Source: Streptomyces sp. MUM 178J
Lineage (GTDB): Bacteria > Actinomycetota > Actinomycetes > Streptomycetales > Streptomycetaceae
DNA length: 64,000 nt
Direction: 5' to 3'
Assembly (NCBI RefSeq): GCF_022414575.1
Contig: NZ_JADWYQ010000016.1
Coordinates: 57,689-121,688 of the forward strand
This document shows positions 63,520 through 64,000 of this stretch, one piece after another (within the stretch, counting starts at the first letter, position 1; each line of letters starts with the position of its first letter). The notes under the pieces are model-generated. The model had not been told where the DNA came from and ran no database searches. It worked only from the letters and a program-made list of their open reading frames with translations. A program made the position numbers and the translations under genes.

Positions 63520-64000
63520 GTGGCTAAGGTCCGGGTATACGAACTCGCCAAGGAGTTCGGTGTGGAGAGCAAGGTCGTCATGGCCAAGCTCCAGGAACTC
63601 GGTGAATTCGTCCGTTCGGCGTCCTCGACAATCGAGGCGCCGGTAGTGCGCAAATTGACTGATGCGTTGCAGGGGCCCGGCGGCACCGCCGGCAAGCCCG
63701 CTGCCAAGCCCGGCGCGCCCCGCAGGGCCGCGCCTGCCAAGCCGACCGCGCCGTCCCCGGCACAGTCGGCCCGTCCTGCTGCCCCGAAGCCCGGCGCACC
63801 GGCCCCGAAGCCGGCTGCACGCACCGAGGCCCCGGCGAGCAGCACTCCCTCTCAGGCCCCGACTCCGGGTCCGCGGCCGACGCCCGGCCCCAAGCCGGCG
63901 CCGGCCAAGCCCGCCCCGGCGCCCGCGGCGGAGTTCTCGTCCCCGGCGGCCCCGACGCCGTCCCCCGCGCCCCAGGCGCCCCGCCCCACCGGCGGTCCCC
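63520..64000 (+). CDS. infB: translation initiation factor IF-2, N-terminal part
   Basis: Starts at GTG 63520, 4 bp after AAAGGAG (63509-63515), and runs off the window with about 160 codons visible. [20 protein letters not shown] begins the IF2_N domain that helps bind the ribosome. From about residue 60 the sequence is the long Ala/Pro/Lys-rich linker typical of actinobacterial IF-2; the GTPase domain lies beyond the end. The position after ylxR confirms the call. Confidence 0.95.
   Translation, partial: MAKVRVYELAKEFGVESKVVMAKLQELGEFVRSASSTIEAPVVRKLTDALQGPGGTAGKPAAKPGAPRRAAPAKPTAPSPAQSARPAAPKPGAPAPKPAARTEAPASSTPSQAPTPGPRPTPGPKPAPAKPAPAPAAEFSSPAAPTPSPAPQAPRPTGGP

Overview
The window is about 72% GC, uses GTG starts and third-position G/C codons throughout, and carries whiG next to a four-gene type I signal peptidase cluster, rpsB-tsf-pyrH-frr and a polyamine/GABA block. 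This is chromosomal core DNA of a Streptomyces species. From memory, the gene order follows the S. coelicolor stretch from rplS (SCO5595) to infB (SCO5706). I see no tRNA, rRNA, integrase, transposase or prophage.

Layout. (1) 1-5.0 kb: end of rplS, four signal peptidases (sipW-X-Y-Z), a Nudix hydrolase and a DUF2469 protein. (2) 5.1-8.4 kb: yraN, a comM/yifB AAA ATPase and dprA form a translationally coupled DNA-processing operon, preceded by DnaA-box-like motifs and a perfect 14-bp palindrome. (3) 8.6-11.1 kb: the sporulation sigma factor whiG, a TetR regulator and a convergent small M23-like protein. (4) 11.3-17.2 kb: rpsB, tsf, pyrH, frr, cdsA and rlmN. The cdsA-rlmN gap holds two hairpin repeats with exact type I-E CRISPR spacing (29+32 nt). 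(5) 17.3-21.3 kb: a TPP riboswitch followed by a thiamine-type ABC importer. (6) 21.3-24.0 kb: a SnoaL-like protein, a patch of dispersed repeats, and an ABC permease/ATPase pair.

(7) 24.2-49.4 kb is a polyamine/GABA catabolic region. It contains a polyamine-type aminotransferase with its Lrp regulator, two aminobutyraldehyde-type dehydrogenases, a spermidine/putrescine importer (potDABC type), a PuuB-like FAD oxidase, gabT, a PucR regulator, an EamA transporter and a gabD-like dehydrogenase. Together these would import polyamines, deaminate or oxidise them to aldehydes and GABA, and pass carbon to succinate. Interspersed are a GDPD, an adenosine-deaminase family enzyme (probably 6-aminodeoxyfutalosine deaminase of menaquinone synthesis), a DUF4190 membrane protein, a NADAR protein, a PAP2 phosphatase and a solitary VirD4/TraG-like ATPase.

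(8) 49.6-64 kb: a large acyl-CoA dehydrogenase, dxr-rseP-ispG (MEP isoprenoid genes around a site-2 protease), two GNAT acetyltransferases, proS, a kinase-fold protein lacking key residues, a DUF4439/lipoprotein pair, and the rimP-nusA-ylxR-infB cluster, with infB cut by the window end.

The most unusual signals are the CRISPR-like pair at 16019-16108, the DnaA-like motifs plus palindrome at 5050-5108, the 38-bp operator-like inverted repeat at 32671-32708 before the polyamine operon, the solitary coupling-protein-like ATPase, the kinase-like protein at 59.2-60.1 kb, and several in-frame micro-repeats in otherwise conserved genes. Statements about families and S. coelicolor orthologues come from general knowledge; no database search was run.
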